Source: Lachnospiraceae bacterium
GTDB lineage: Bacteria; Bacillota; Clostridia; Lachnospirales; Lachnospiraceae
DNA length: 44,989 nt
NCBI GenBank assembly: GCA_017520155.1
Contig: JAFXGR010000080.1
Span: forward strand, 1 to 44,989
Direction of reading: 5' to 3'
In this document: positions 30,703 through 39,483 of the stretch, piece by piece
How positions within the stretch are numbered: position 1 is the first letter of the stretch
How the letters are laid out: the number at the start of each line of letters is the position of its first letter
The notes under the pieces: generated by a model
The model's database searches: none
The model's input: only the letters and a program-made list of their open reading frames with translations
What the model was told of the DNA's origin: nothing
Made by a program: the position numbers and the translations under genes

Positions 30703-31686
30703 ATGGGATTTTTTTCAAAACAATTTGCCAGTGTAATTGAATGGAATGAAAATAACGAGAAAATGTTATTTTGGAAATTCCAAAGTGATGAAATTAAAAA
30801 GGATTCAAGATTAATTGTTCGCCCCGGGCAGGATGCAATTTTCCTGTATAACGGAGCGGTAGAAGGGATTTTTGAAAAAGAAGGTAATTACGAAATTGAA
30901 TCCCAGATTATTCCTTTTTTAACTACTTTAAAGAGCTTTAAATTTGGATTCAGCACACCCTTAAGAGCAGAGGTATTATTTGTTAATACTAAGGAGGTAC
31001 TGGTAAAGTGGGGAACCAAAAATGCCATTAATCTTCAGGCGCCGGGACTTCCCGGAGGAATGCCCATTCGTGCCTTTGGAACCTTTAGCTGTAAAGTGGG
31101 AGATTATAACGTATTAATTGAAAAATTGGCGGGAATCAAGCAAAGCTACAGTGTAGATGATGTAAAAGAGCGTATTGTTACGGATGTAAACCCTTTGCTG
31201 ATGCGCTGGATTGGCAAAGCAGGAAGAGATATGTTTAATCTGCAGATGGATGCTGCAGACATAGGAGATGGGATTTGTAAAGAACTTAATGAAGAGCTTA
31301 ATGGACTGGGAATTAAAATCACCAATTTTACCATTGAAAGCTTCTCCTATCCGGAAGAAATTAAGAAGATTCAGGAAAAAGCAGCAGCCCAGGCTATGGT
31401 GGGAGATGTGAACAAATACCAGCAGCTGGCAATGGCAGATGCCTTAGGAAAAGGCGGAAGCGGCGGAGGAATGGCTGCAGATATGGTGGGACTTCAGATG
31501 GGAATGGCCATGGGACAGCAGATGGTAAATCAGATGCAGATGGGAGCAAATTCCATGAATATACAGCAGTCTGTACCTATGGGACAATCAGCAGGAAACG
31601 GTGCTGCTCCTAAGTTTTGTCCTAACTGCGGAACACCAACTAATGGTGCTAATTTCTGCTCTAACTGCGGAAATAAATTAGTGTAA
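30703..31686 (+). CDS. SPFH-domain protein with C-terminal zinc ribbon (YdjI-like)
   Basis: A 327-residue protein of the COG4260/YdjI type, sometimes labelled virion core protein. The SPFH (band 7) core spans about 20-230 with LIVRPGQDAIFLYNGAVEG, FGFSTPLRAEVLFVNTKEV and the helical ITNFTIESFSYPEEIKKIQEKAAAQ broken by a hinge. A Gly/Met-rich linker leads to a zinc ribbon CPNCG...CSNCG at the end. It lacks a membrane segment, so it is probably a peripheral scaffold. Relatives often accompany membrane-stress or phage-shock-like genes, but none is adjacent here. An AGGAGG box precedes the ATG, and a perfect 12-bp hairpin terminator follows. Confidence 0.88.
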   Translation: MGFFSKQFASVIEWNENNEKMLFWKFQSDEIKKDSRLIVRPGQDAIFLYNGAVEGIFEKEGNYEIESQIIPFLTTLKSFKFGFSTPLRAEVLFVNTKEVLVKWGTKNAINLQAPGLPGGMPIRAFGTFSCKVGDYNVLIEKLAGIKQSYSVDDVKERIVTDVNPLLMRWIGKAGRDMFNLQMDAADIGDGICKELNEELNGLGIKITNFTIESFSYPEEIKKIQEKAAAQAMVGDVNKYQQLAMADALGKGGSGGGMAADMVGLQMGMAMGQQMVNQMQMGANSMNIQQSVPMGQSAGNGAAPKFCPNCGTPTNGANFCSNCGNKLV

Positions 31687-31707
31687 TAATTAAAGGTAAC
31701 AGATAAC

Positions 31708-31741
31708 AGGATGCTGCAGCAGTCTGCAGCATCCTCTTTTT
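31708..31741 (+). terminator. Terminator after the SPFH gene
   Basis: AGGATGCTGCAG (31708-31719) and CTGCAGCATCCT (31724-31735) form a perfect 12-bp stem with a 4-base loop, followed by CTTTTT. The end of the T run touches the GGGAG ribosome site of pcrA. Confidence 0.9.
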
Positions 31742-31751
31742 GGGAGAAGAA

Positions 31752-34109
31752 ATGAGTAGATATGATACATTGAATAAAGAACAAAAAGAGGCTGTTCTCC
31801 ACACAGAAGGTCCTCTTTTGATTCTGGCAGGGGCAGGATCAGGTAAGACCAGGGTGATTACTCATAGGATTGCTTATTTAATAGAAGAAATGGGAGTAAA
31901 ACCTTGGAATATATTAGCCATTACCTTTACCAATAAGGCAGCAGGAGAGATGAAGGAAAGAGTAAGGGATATTGTGGGCTTTGGTTCTGACCAGATTTGG
32001 GTTTCCACCTTTCATTCCACCTGTGTAAGAATTCTCAGAAGGCATATTGATCTTTTGGGATATAATACTAACTTTACCATTTATGATTCGGATGATCAGA
32101 AAACGGTAATGAAAGAGGTGTTAAAGAGACTGGAGATTGATCCTAAACAGGTTAAGGAAAGAACGGTCCTTGGGATGATATCCAAGGCAAAGGATTCTTT
32201 AGTCAGCCCCCGGGAATTTCGCTTAAATGCTATGGGAACTTTTGGGATGGAGAGAATTGCCAATGCCTATGAGGAATATCAAAATACCCTGAAAAAAAGC
32301 AATGCACTGGATTTTGATGATTTGATTTGTCTTACGGTGGAACTGTTTAAAAACTGTCCTCAGGTTTTGGAGCAATATCAGGAACGTTTTCGCTATATCT
32401 GCGTAGATGAGTATCAGGATACCAATACGGCTCAGTTTGAACTAATCAGATTGTTATCTTCCAAGTACAGAAATCTTTGTGTAGTAGGTGATGATGACCA
32501 GTCTATTTATAAGTTCAGAGGAGCTAACATTAATAATATTTTAGATTTTGAACAATATTTTTCAGATGCAAAAGTAATTAAGCTGGAACAAAATTACCGT
32601 TCCACTAAATATATTTTAGATGCGGCAAATGAAGTAATCCGAAATAATGTAGAGCGAAAGGAAAAATCCCTTTGGACAGGAATGGAAGAAGGAAAAAGAC
32701 TGCATTTTCGCCACTTTGATACTGCCTATGAAGAAGCAGAATACATTGCCTTTGATATACTGCAAAAACAAAGAAAACAGGAGGCTGATTATGGTCAGTG
32801 TGCAGTATTATACAGAACAAATGCTCAGTCCCGTATTTTGGAGGAGCGTTTTGTACGTGAAGGAATTCCTTATGATTTAGTGGGAGGAACAAACTTTTAT
32901 TCCAGAAAAGAGATTAAGGATATGCTGGCCTATTTAAAGACTATTGATAATGGTAAGGATGATTTGGCGATAAAGCGTATTATTAATGTTCCCAAACGAG
33001 GAATTGGTGCAGCTACGTTACAGAAGGTGCAAAATTATGCCTTAGAAGAAAATATCAGCTTTTTCGAAGCCTTAGCCAAAGCAGACCAAATTCCCGGTCT
33101 GGGGAAAAGCAGCAGCAAGCTATTGGCCTTTGTTAATATGATTTATGTTTTTCGGAGTAAAGCAAAAATTGGCGGACTGAAACATCTTCTGGAAGAAATT
33201 ATCTCAGTAACAGAGTATCAGGATTATTTGCAGGAGTATGAAGAAGAGGATGCAGAGGATCGTATGGAAAATGTAAACGAGTTAATTACAAAAATTACCG
33301 TTTATGAAAATGACCATGAAGAACCCTCCTTAAGTGAATTTTTAGAAGAAGTTGCTTTGGTGGCAGAGATAGATTCTCTGGATGAGGACAGTAATCGTGT
33401 GTTGCTGATGACTCTGCACAGTGCAAAAGGTCTGGAATTTCCGGTGGTTTATCTGGCAGGAATGGAAGACGGGATTTTTCCCAGCTATATGACCATTATG
33501 GATGAAGATCCCACAGCCATAGAAGAGGAAAGACGTTTGGCTTATGTGGGAATTACCAGAGCCATGACAGACTTAACCTTAACTGCAGCAAAATCCAGAA
33601 TGCTTAGAGGAGAAACACAGTATAATCCGGTTAGTCGTTTTCTCAGAGAGATTCCCCATCATTTGATGGATAATCATCCTCCTGCAGGACGAAAAAAAGA
33701 AGTTACCTATGAAGCTGACTCCCGAGAGGCAGAAGTATTTAAGAGTAAACCCTTTGGAATGGCAAATAAAACATCAGAGGCCTCTTTTTTAGTGAAGGGA
33801 ATGGGAGATACAGGAAAAAGTGCACGGGTAGATCTTAGACCTAAGGCACAGCTGAAACCTAAAGTAACTGCCCTGGAAAATAAGCCCTTTATTGCCAAGG
33901 GACAAACGTTGAGCGGATTAGCAAAAGGAGCTCCCTCCTTAGGGAAATTAGAGTATGGAGTAGGAGACAGAGTAAAACATATTAAATTTGGAGAAGGGCT
34001 GGTAAAAGATATAGTTCCGGGACCAAGAGATTATCAGGTAACCATTGAATTTGATCTTGTGGGGCAAAAAATTATGTATGCCGCCTTTGCAAAGTTAAAA
34101 AAAATATAA
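31752..34109 (+). CDS. pcrA: ATP-dependent DNA helicase PcrA (UvrD family)
   Basis: A 785-residue superfamily 1A 3'-5' helicase for DNA repair and rolling-circle replication. Motif I is LILAGAGSGKTRVI (Lys32), Ia is ITFTNKAAGEMKERV, II is CVDEYQDTN, III is VVGDDDQSIYKFRGA, IV is LEQNYRS, V is LMTLHSAKGLEFPVVYLAGMEDGIFPS and VI is EERRLAYVGITRA. The poorly conserved C-terminal tail ends in a Tudor-like segment (VGDRVKHIKFGEGLVKDI) that contacts RNA polymerase in homologues. The start ATG 31752 follows GGGAG by 5 bases; TTG at 31740 is in frame but overlaps the preceding terminator. Repeat copy C begins in the last codons of this gene. Confidence 0.96.
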   Translation: MSRYDTLNKEQKEAVLHTEGPLLILAGAGSGKTRVITHRIAYLIEEMGVKPWNILAITFTNKAAGEMKERVRDIVGFGSDQIWVSTFHSTCVRILRRHIDLLGYNTNFTIYDSDDQKTVMKEVLKRLEIDPKQVKERTVLGMISKAKDSLVSPREFRLNAMGTFGMERIANAYEEYQNTLKKSNALDFDDLICLTVELFKNCPQVLEQYQERFRYICVDEYQDTNTAQFELIRLLSSKYRNLCVVGDDDQSIYKFRGANINNILDFEQYFSDAKVIKLEQNYRSTKYILDAANEVIRNNVERKEKSLWTGMEEGKRLHFRHFDTAYEEAEYIAFDILQKQRKQEADYGQCAVLYRTNAQSRILEERFVREGIPYDLVGGTNFYSRKEIKDMLAYLKTIDNGKDDLAIKRIINVPKRGIGAATLQKVQNYALEENISFFEALAKADQIPGLGKSSSKLLAFVNMIYVFRSKAKIGGLKHLLEEIISVTEYQDYLQEYEEEDAEDRMENVNELITKITVYENDHEEPSLSEFLEEVALVAEIDSLDEDSNRVLLMTLHSAKGLEFPVVYLAGMEDGIFPSYMTIMDEDPTAIEEERRLAYVGITRAMTDLTLTAAKSRMLRGETQYNPVSRFLREIPHHLMDNHPPAGRKKEVTYEADSREAEVFKSKPFGMANKTSEASFLVKGMGDTGKSARVDLRPKAQLKPKVTALENKPFIAKGQTLSGLAKGAPSLGKLEYGVGDRVKHIKFGEGLVKDIVPGPRDYQVTIEFDLVGQKIMYAAFAKLKKI

Positions 34110-34246
34110 CAATTCAGGCACACTCCAAAATACTTCGTATTTTCTTGCTTTGGACATTAGTCCAATAGAAATAGACAATAACAGTCTTTTGAAAACCTAC
34201 TTTCAATTGCCTGTTTTTTCTATTTCTGCTGTCCTGAATAGTTATA
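34105..34246. repeat. Inverted-repeat element, copy C (142 bp) overlapping the pcrA stop
   Basis: The ends are TATAACAATTCAGG (34105-34118) and CCTGAATAGTTATA (34233-34246), complementary at 13 of 14 positions. The interior contains several hairpins: AAAATAC/GTATTTT with a TTC loop, TTGGAC/GTCCAA, and AGAAATAG/CTATTTCT enclosing TTGAAA/TTTCAA. Length and end sequence match copy A. The left end contains the pcrA TAA stop. Confidence 0.75.
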
Positions 34247-34327
34247 AAAAAATATAAGTATTTACAGTAGTAAAATAAGAAAAAAAGTGGTATGATATAA
34301 GTAATCATAAGAAAGAAAGAGGGTTTA

Positions 34328-34630
34328 ATGATGAGCAAAGTTGATGAAATTTTAGATATTTTAAAATCAAATGTATCCAAAAAAGAAGAGAAAAAGTCAT
34401 GCCCTATTATGTGGATTTTGGCAGTTATTGGGGGAATAGTTGCAGTAGCCGGTATTTGCTATGCGTTATATCGTTATTTTAGTCCTCAGGAAGAAGAGGA
34501 TTTAGATGATGATTTCGACGATGATTTTGATGATGACTTTTTCGAGGATGAAGAAGCTGATCAGATTATTATTCCAAAACAGGATACAGAATCAGCTGCA
34601 GATGCAGATTTAAAGGTAGAAGAAAATTAA
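34328..34630 (+). CDS. Small membrane protein with acidic tail
   Basis: A 100-residue protein that I do not recognise by name. It has a short N-terminal amphipathic stretch (SKVDEILDILKSN), a Lys/Glu-rich spacer, one membrane segment at about 27-48 (IMWILAVIGGIVAVAGICYALY), and a very acidic tail with repeated DDDFD units followed by Lys-poor polar sequence. Related small proteins occur next to pcrA-like genes in Lachnospiraceae, as far as I remember. AAGAGGG precedes the start; ATG 34331 is equally possible. It has its own terminator. A role in membrane or metal binding would be speculation. Confidence 0.8.
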   Translation: MMSKVDEILDILKSNVSKKEEKKSCPIMWILAVIGGIVAVAGICYALYRYFSPQEEEDLDDDFDDDFDDDFFEDEEADQIIIPKQDTESAADADLKVEEN

Positions 34631-34643
34631 GTGTAAGGACAGA

Positions 34644-34676
34644 AAAAAGGCTGTTGAGTGATTCAACAGCCTTTTT
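34644..34676 (+). terminator. Terminator after the small acidic membrane protein
   Basis: AAAAAGGCTGTTGA (34644-34657) pairs perfectly with TCAACAGCCTTTTT (34663-34676) around a 5-base loop. The symmetric A and T runs would allow function on both strands. Confidence 0.9.
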
Positions 34677-34700
34677 CACTGTGAAAGAGAAGGAGGACGT

Positions 34701-36143
34701 ATGAAAAAAGGCCAGTGCTATACAGGAAAAGTAGAAAGGATAGATTTTCCCAATAAAGGAATAGTGACAGTATCCTTCCCAGAGGAGGAAAACAGGAAAG
34801 AAGAAAAATGTGTGGTGAAAAATGCCCTTCCCGGTCAGACAGTTACCTTTCAGGTAAATAAATTTAAAAAGAATAAAGCGGAGGGAAGATTGCTGAAAAT
34901 AGAAGAAAGATCCCCCAAGGAACAGGAGGGTATTTGTCCCCATTTTGGAATTTGCGGCGGCTGTACTTATATATCTCTTCCTTATGAAGAACAGCTGAAA
35001 ATAAAAGAACAGCAGATTAAGAGGCTTTTAGATAGCTGCATATTAAAACATCAGGGAGAATATCTTTTTGAAGGAATTAAAGGAAGTCCGGCAGTTTATG
35101 AATATCGTAATAAGATGGAATTTTCCTTTGGAGATGAGATAAAAGATGGTCCCCTGGCTTTGGGAATGCATAAGAGGGGAAGTTTTTATGATATTGTAAC
35201 AGTGAAGGACTGTAAGATTATGGATGAAGATTACAGAACAATCCTGCAGGCTGTATTGTCCTTTTTTTCCGAAAAAGAAGTTACCTTTTTTCATCGTCTG
35301 CGTCATGAGGGGTATTTACGCCATCTGTTGGTAAGAAAAGCGGTTAAAACAGGAGAAATCTTAGTGGCCTTAGTAACCACTACGCAAATAGAGGAAAATA
35401 CACAAGCAACGCTTCTTCATGGGTTTAGGGAGGTGCTTTCTCGCTTACCGCTACAGGGAAAGATCATTGGCATTCTTCATATGAAAAATGATTCCGTGGC
35501 AGATGTGGTAAAAAGTGATGAAACGGTAATTTTACAGGGGCAGGATTATTTTTATGAAGAACTTTTGGGCCTTCGTTTTAAAATTTCTCCCTTCTCTTTC
35601 TTTCAAACAAATTCTTTGGGAGCAGAGGTGCTGTATCAGACAGCAAGAGACTATATTGGGGAGCTGAAATCAGAAGAGGGTACAGGAAAAGCGGATAAAA
35701 TTGTCTATGATCTTTACAGCGGTACAGGAACAATTGCCCAATTAATGGCACCGGTATGCAAAAAGGTAATTGGGGTAGAAATTGTAGAAGAAGCGGTAGA
35801 AGCTGCGATAAAGAATGCCAAAGATAATGGATTGGACAATTGCAGGTTTATTGCCGGAGATGTACTGAAGATGTTGGATGAGATTGAGGAAAAACCGGAC
35901 TTTATTATTCTGGATCCTCCCAGAGACGGAGTACATCCCAAAGCTTTGGAAAAGATTATCTCTTATAATGTGGAACGAATGATTTACATTAGCTGTAAGC
36001 CTACCAGCCTGACAAGAGATTTAGAGATACTTTTGGAAAGAGGCTACAAAGTAGAGAAAACAGTAGCCATTGATCAGTTCCCCTGGACCGCCAATTGTGA
36101 AACCATTTGTCTCTTAAGAAAAGAAGCATCCGGTGAAGGATGA
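34701..36143 (+). CDS. rlmD: 23S rRNA (uracil-C5) methyltransferase, RlmD/RumA family
   Basis: A 480-residue tRNA/rRNA m5U methyltransferase. An N-terminal TRAM domain (KGQCYTGKVERIDFPNKG...) is followed by an iron-sulfur cluster motif CPHFGICGGC (Cys79, 85, 88) and a fourth candidate at Cys171 (VKDCKIM). The catalytic part has SPFSFFQTNSLGAEVLY, the SAM-binding DLYSGTGTIAQLM, DPPRDGVHPKAL and ISCKPTSL with nucleophile Cys432, then the base near the end in FPWTANCETICLL. It should methylate one or two uridines of 23S rRNA; in Firmicutes one enzyme (RlmCD) often covers two sites. A GGAGG box precedes the ATG, and topA follows after a 161-base gap. Confidence 0.93.
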   Translation: MKKGQCYTGKVERIDFPNKGIVTVSFPEEENRKEEKCVVKNALPGQTVTFQVNKFKKNKAEGRLLKIEERSPKEQEGICPHFGICGGCTYISLPYEEQLKIKEQQIKRLLDSCILKHQGEYLFEGIKGSPAVYEYRNKMEFSFGDEIKDGPLALGMHKRGSFYDIVTVKDCKIMDEDYRTILQAVLSFFSEKEVTFFHRLRHEGYLRHLLVRKAVKTGEILVALVTTTQIEENTQATLLHGFREVLSRLPLQGKIIGILHMKNDSVADVVKSDETVILQGQDYFYEELLGLRFKISPFSFFQTNSLGAEVLYQTARDYIGELKSEEGTGKADKIVYDLYSGTGTIAQLMAPVCKKVIGVEIVEEAVEAAIKNAKDNGLDNCRFIAGDVLKMLDEIEEKPDFIILDPPRDGVHPKALEKIISYNVERMIYISCKPTSLTRDLEILLERGYKVEKTVAIDQFPWTANCETICLLRKEASGEG

Positions 36144-36223
36144 ATTTCCTTTTCAGAGTAGGATGGCCGGAAGATTTTCTTACTGAAAAATAATAAAGAA
36201 AGAAGGATTACGAATATTTATGC

Positions 36224-36252
36224 TTGCATCCAGATAAAATTTAGTGTATAAG
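36224..36252 (+). promoter_or_regulatory. Possible topA promoter
   Basis: TTGCAT (36224-36229), a 17-base spacer and TATAAG (36247-36252) lie about 52 bases before the topA start. The -10 box is good and the -35 box is weak. Confidence 0.4.
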
Positions 36253-36304
36253 TGAAGATAGTTTGCAGACGGAAGAAAGATCTGTGATGATAAGGGGATG
36301 TAAA

Positions 36305-38374
36305 ATGGCGAAATATTTAGTGATCGTGGAATCACCAGCCAAGGTGAAAACCATTAAAAAGTTTTTAGGAGCAAATTATGAAGTAATGGCAAGTAACGGA
36401 CATGTTAGGGACTTGCCCAAAAGTCGTTTGGGAATTGATGTGGAAAATGACTTTGAACCTAAATATATAACCATTCGAGGAAAAGGGGATATTTTGGCAT
36501 CCCTGCGTAAGGAAGTAAAAAAAGCAGAAAAGATATATCTGGCAACTGACCCGGACCGGGAAGGAGAAGCAATTTCCTGGCATCTATATGAAGCATTAAA
36601 GCTGGGAGAAAAGAAGGTATACCGTATTACCTTTAACGAGATTACCAAGACGGCAGTTAAAGAATCTTTGAAAAGGGCAAAAGAGATCAATATGAATCTG
36701 GTTGATGCCCAGCAGGCCAGAAGAAGCTTGGATCGAATTGTAGGATATCGTATTTCTCCCCTCCTTTGGGCAAAAGTAAAGCGAGGTTTGAGTGCAGGAA
36801 GAGTACAGTCTGTGGCCCTTAGAATTATTTGTGACAGAGAAGAGGAAATTAATGAGTTTATTCCTGAGGAATATTGGACTTTGGAAGCAGGGCTGAAGGC
36901 AAAAGGGGAAAAAAGAAAAATAGTAGCTAAATACTATGGTACAAACGAGAAAAAACAAAGTATTTCTTCTAAAGAAGAAGTGGAAAAAATTCAGGAAGAT
37001 GTAAAGAATACACCATTTATAGTAGAAGAGATAAAAAAAGGAGAACGAATCAAAAAGGCACCTCTTGCCTTTACCACCTCTACCTTACAGCAGGAGGCCA
37101 GCAAGGTGCTTAATTTTTCCACTCAAAAGACTATGCGCTTGGCACAGCAGCTGTATGAAGGAGTTGACGTAAAGGGAAACGGTACAGTGGGAATTATTAC
37201 TTATCTGCGTACGGATTCCACCAGAATTTCAGAAGAAGCAACCAAACTGGCGGCAGAATTTATTGAAAAAAATTACGGTGAGAAATATTCGGCAGCAAAG
37301 GAACGGAAGGTAAAAGAGGAGAAGAAAATTCAGGATGCTCATGAAGGAATTCGTCCTACCGATATTGCCAGAACTCCTCAGTTAATGAAGGAATCTTTAA
37401 CAAGAGATCAGTTTCGTTTATATCAGCTGATCTGGAAGCGTTTTGTGGCAAGTCAGATGGCAGATGCAGTGTATGAAACTGTTTCTGTGAAAATAGGGGC
37501 AGGGAATCATCGTTTTACCATGGCAGCACATAAGGTGGTATTTGAAGGATTTCGCAGCGTCTATATCTTAGAAGAAGAGGAAAAGGAAAGCGGCAATGTT
37601 TTGCTCAATCAATGGGAAAAAGGACAGACGCTGTTTTTGGAAGATTTACAGGCAAAGCAGCACTTTACACAGCCTCAGCCACATTATACAGAAGCCTCTT
37701 TAGTGAAGGCTTTAGAGGAATTGGGTATCGGACGTCCCAGTACCTATGCACCTACGATTACCACTATTTTAGCAAGAAGATATATTGTAAAAGAAAATAA
37801 AAATCTTTATGTAACCGAGATTGGAGAAGTGGTAAATCAAATGATGAAGGAGGCCTTTCCTTCCATTGTAGATGTTAATTTTACGGCAACCATGGAGACT
37901 TTGCTGGATGGGGTGGAAGAAGGAGTTGTAAATTGGAAAACGGTAATTTCCAATTTTTACCCAGATCTGGAAGAAGCGGTACAAAAAGCGGAAAAGGAAT
38001 TGGAACAGGTAACCATTAAGGAAGAAGTTTCCGGAGAGGATTGTCAATTATGTGGACGTCCCATGTATATCAAATACGGACCTCACGGAAGGTTTCAGGC
38101 CTGCTCCGGATTCCCGGAATGCAGAAATACAAAGCCTTTTTTTGAAAAAGTTGGTATTCCTTGTCCTAAATGCGGGAAAGATATTGTATTGAAGAAAACA
38201 AAAAAAGGCAGAAAATATTATGGGTGTATTGATAATCCGGAATGTGATTTTATGGTATGGCAGAAGCCCTCAGAGGTAAAATGTGAAAAATGTGGTGGAC
38301 TGATGGTGGAAAAGGGAACGAAATTGTTATGTTCTCAGCCGGATTGCGGTCACCTTGTTGAAAAAAAGAAGTAA
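36305..38374 (+). CDS. topA: DNA topoisomerase I
   Basis: A 689-residue type IA topoisomerase that relaxes negative supercoils. The Toprim domain starts with MAKYLVIVESPAKVKTIKKFLG and has the acidic motif LATDPDREGEAISWHL. The active-site tyrosine is Tyr300 in TYLRTDSTRIS, with GRPSTYAPTI further on. Three C-terminal zinc fingers of four cysteines each (CQLCG...C, CPKCG...C, CEKCG...C) complete the bacterial form. ATG 36305 is chosen because MAKYLVIVESPAK is the family start and AAGGGG lies 7 bases upstream; an in-frame ATG at 36263 would add 14 unrelated residues. codY follows 144 bases downstream with its own promoter. Confidence 0.96.
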   Translation: MAKYLVIVESPAKVKTIKKFLGANYEVMASNGHVRDLPKSRLGIDVENDFEPKYITIRGKGDILASLRKEVKKAEKIYLATDPDREGEAISWHLYEALKLGEKKVYRITFNEITKTAVKESLKRAKEINMNLVDAQQARRSLDRIVGYRISPLLWAKVKRGLSAGRVQSVALRIICDREEEINEFIPEEYWTLEAGLKAKGEKRKIVAKYYGTNEKKQSISSKEEVEKIQEDVKNTPFIVEEIKKGERIKKAPLAFTTSTLQQEASKVLNFSTQKTMRLAQQLYEGVDVKGNGTVGIITYLRTDSTRISEEATKLAAEFIEKNYGEKYSAAKERKVKEEKKIQDAHEGIRPTDIARTPQLMKESLTRDQFRLYQLIWKRFVASQMADAVYETVSVKIGAGNHRFTMAAHKVVFEGFRSVYILEEEEKESGNVLLNQWEKGQTLFLEDLQAKQHFTQPQPHYTEASLVKALEELGIGRPSTYAPTITTILARRYIVKENKNLYVTEIGEVVNQMMKEAFPSIVDVNFTATMETLLDGVEEGVVNWKTVISNFYPDLEEAVQKAEKELEQVTIKEEVSGEDCQLCGRPMYIKYGPHGRFQACSGFPECRNTKPFFEKVGIPCPKCGKDIVLKKTKKGRKYYGCIDNPECDFMVWQKPSEVKCEKCGGLMVEKGTKLLCSQPDCGHLVEKKK

Positions 38375-38420
38375 AGGCTGAATAACTATAATAAATTGTC
38401 CATGGAAGAAGTTTACAATA

Positions 38421-38435
38421 AATTTACAGAAAATT
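38421..38435. promoter_or_regulatory. CodY-binding box upstream of codY
   Basis: AATTTACAGAAAATT matches the CodY consensus AATTTTCWGAAAATT at 14 of 15 positions. It lies 10 bases before the -35 hexamer of the codY promoter, so the protein may control its own gene. Confidence 0.75.
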
Positions 38436-38445
38436 CGGAAAAAAG

Positions 38446-38474
38446 TTGTGGTTGTACAAAAAATGTGCTACAAT
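38446..38474 (+). promoter_or_regulatory. codY promoter (extended -10)
   Basis: TTGTGG (38446-38451), a 17-base spacer and TACAAT (38469-38474), with TG at 38466-38467 giving an extended -10. The distance to the codY start is about 45 bases. Confidence 0.7.
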
Positions 38475-38518
38475 ACACTTTATAGATAAGGTTTCAGTGT
38501 GAAAGTGGAGGTAAACTG

Positions 38519-39307
38519 ATGAGTAGCATACAACTTTTAGACAAAACGAGAAAAATAGGGGAATTATTACACAACAATAATTCCAGCAAGGTAGTATTCA
38601 ATGATATTTGCAAGGTAATGAAGGAAATTTTATCTTCCAATGTTGTAGTAATCAGTAAAAAAGGGAAGGTTTTGGGATTACATTATGCTTCCCAGGAGGA
38701 TCCCATCAGAGATAAGCTTTGCAACAGTGTGGGAGATTTTATTGATTCCAGCTTAAATGAAAGAATGCTGGCTGTTCTGTCTACAAAAGAGAACGTAAAT
38801 CTTGCCACATTGGGAATTGAGAATATTGGTTTTGGACAATATGCGGCGATTATTGCTCCTATTGAAATTGCAGGAGAACGTTTAGGGACATTATTCCTAT
38901 ATAAGTCCGGGCAGTATTACGATATTGATGATATTATCCTGTGTGAATACGGTACCACAGTAGTAGGACTTGAGATGTTAAGGGCAGTGAATGAGGAAAC
39001 GGCAGAAGAAAGCAGGAAGGTTTCCGTTATTAATTCTGCTATCGGTACGTTATCCTATTCAGAGATGGAAGCTATTGTTCATATTTTTGAAGAACTTGAT
39101 GGAATGGAAGGTATTCTGGTGGCAAGTAAGATTGCTGACCGTGTGGGAATTACCCGTTCCGTTATTGTAAATGCCTTAAGAAAGTTTGAAAGTGCAGGAG
39201 TAATTGAATCTCGTTCTTCCGGAATGAAAGGAACTTATATTAAGGTATTAAATGATTCCGTATATGAAGAAATTGAAAAATTAAAAGAAAAAATTAAAAA
39301 GAATTAA
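38519..39307 (+). CDS. codY: GTP-sensing transcriptional regulator CodY
   Basis: A 262-residue global repressor that responds to branched-chain amino acids and, in many species, GTP. The N-terminal GAF domain carries SSIQLLDKTRKIGELLH and the ligand region with FGQYAAIIAPIEIAGERLGTLFLYK. The C-terminal winged helix has EGILVASKIADRVGITRSVIVNALRKFESAGVIESRSSGMKGTYIKVLN, essentially the family signature in segments. A GGAGG box lies 7 bases before the ATG. A near-perfect CodY box in front of the promoter predicts autoregulation. The gene sits between topA and the fla operon, which is a plausible regulatory link to motility, a known CodY target in other Firmicutes. Confidence 0.96.
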   Translation: MSSIQLLDKTRKIGELLHNNNSSKVVFNDICKVMKEILSSNVVVISKKGKVLGLHYASQEDPIRDKLCNSVGDFIDSSLNERMLAVLSTKENVNLATLGIENIGFGQYAAIIAPIEIAGERLGTLFLYKSGQYYDIDDIILCEYGTTVVGLEMLRAVNEETAEESRKVSVINSAIGTLSYSEMEAIVHIFEELDGMEGILVASKIADRVGITRSVIVNALRKFESAGVIESRSSGMKGTYIKVLNDSVYEEIEKLKEKIKKN

Positions 39308-39333
39308 AGTATATAATTATTAAATACGGAAGG

Positions 39334-39366
39334 AAATCCCCATAAGCATTGATTTATGGGGATTTT
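39334..39366 (+). terminator. Terminator between codY and flgB
   Basis: AAATCCCCATAA (39334-39345) pairs perfectly with TTATGGGGATTT (39354-39365) and runs into T residues. It is 26 bases after the codY stop, so the flagellar operon needs its own promoter. Confidence 0.9.
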
Positions 39367-39455
39367 TTATAAGGATAATGATGTCAAGCTTTTTTTTGAT
39401 GATAAAATGAGAAAAAAAACAGGTAATATTCGTCAATTTTTTTTCGGTAAAGACC

Positions 39456-39483
39456 TTGTTATTTTGTGGAAAAGTTATATAAT
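39456..39483 (+). promoter_or_regulatory. Probable sigma-A promoter of the fla operon
   Basis: TTGTTA (39456-39461), a 16-base spacer and a perfect TATAAT (39478-39483) precede flgB. A second TATAAT occurs at 39493-39498 without a good -35 box. No sigma-D (TAAA...GCCGATAA) motif is visible. Confidence 0.6.
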
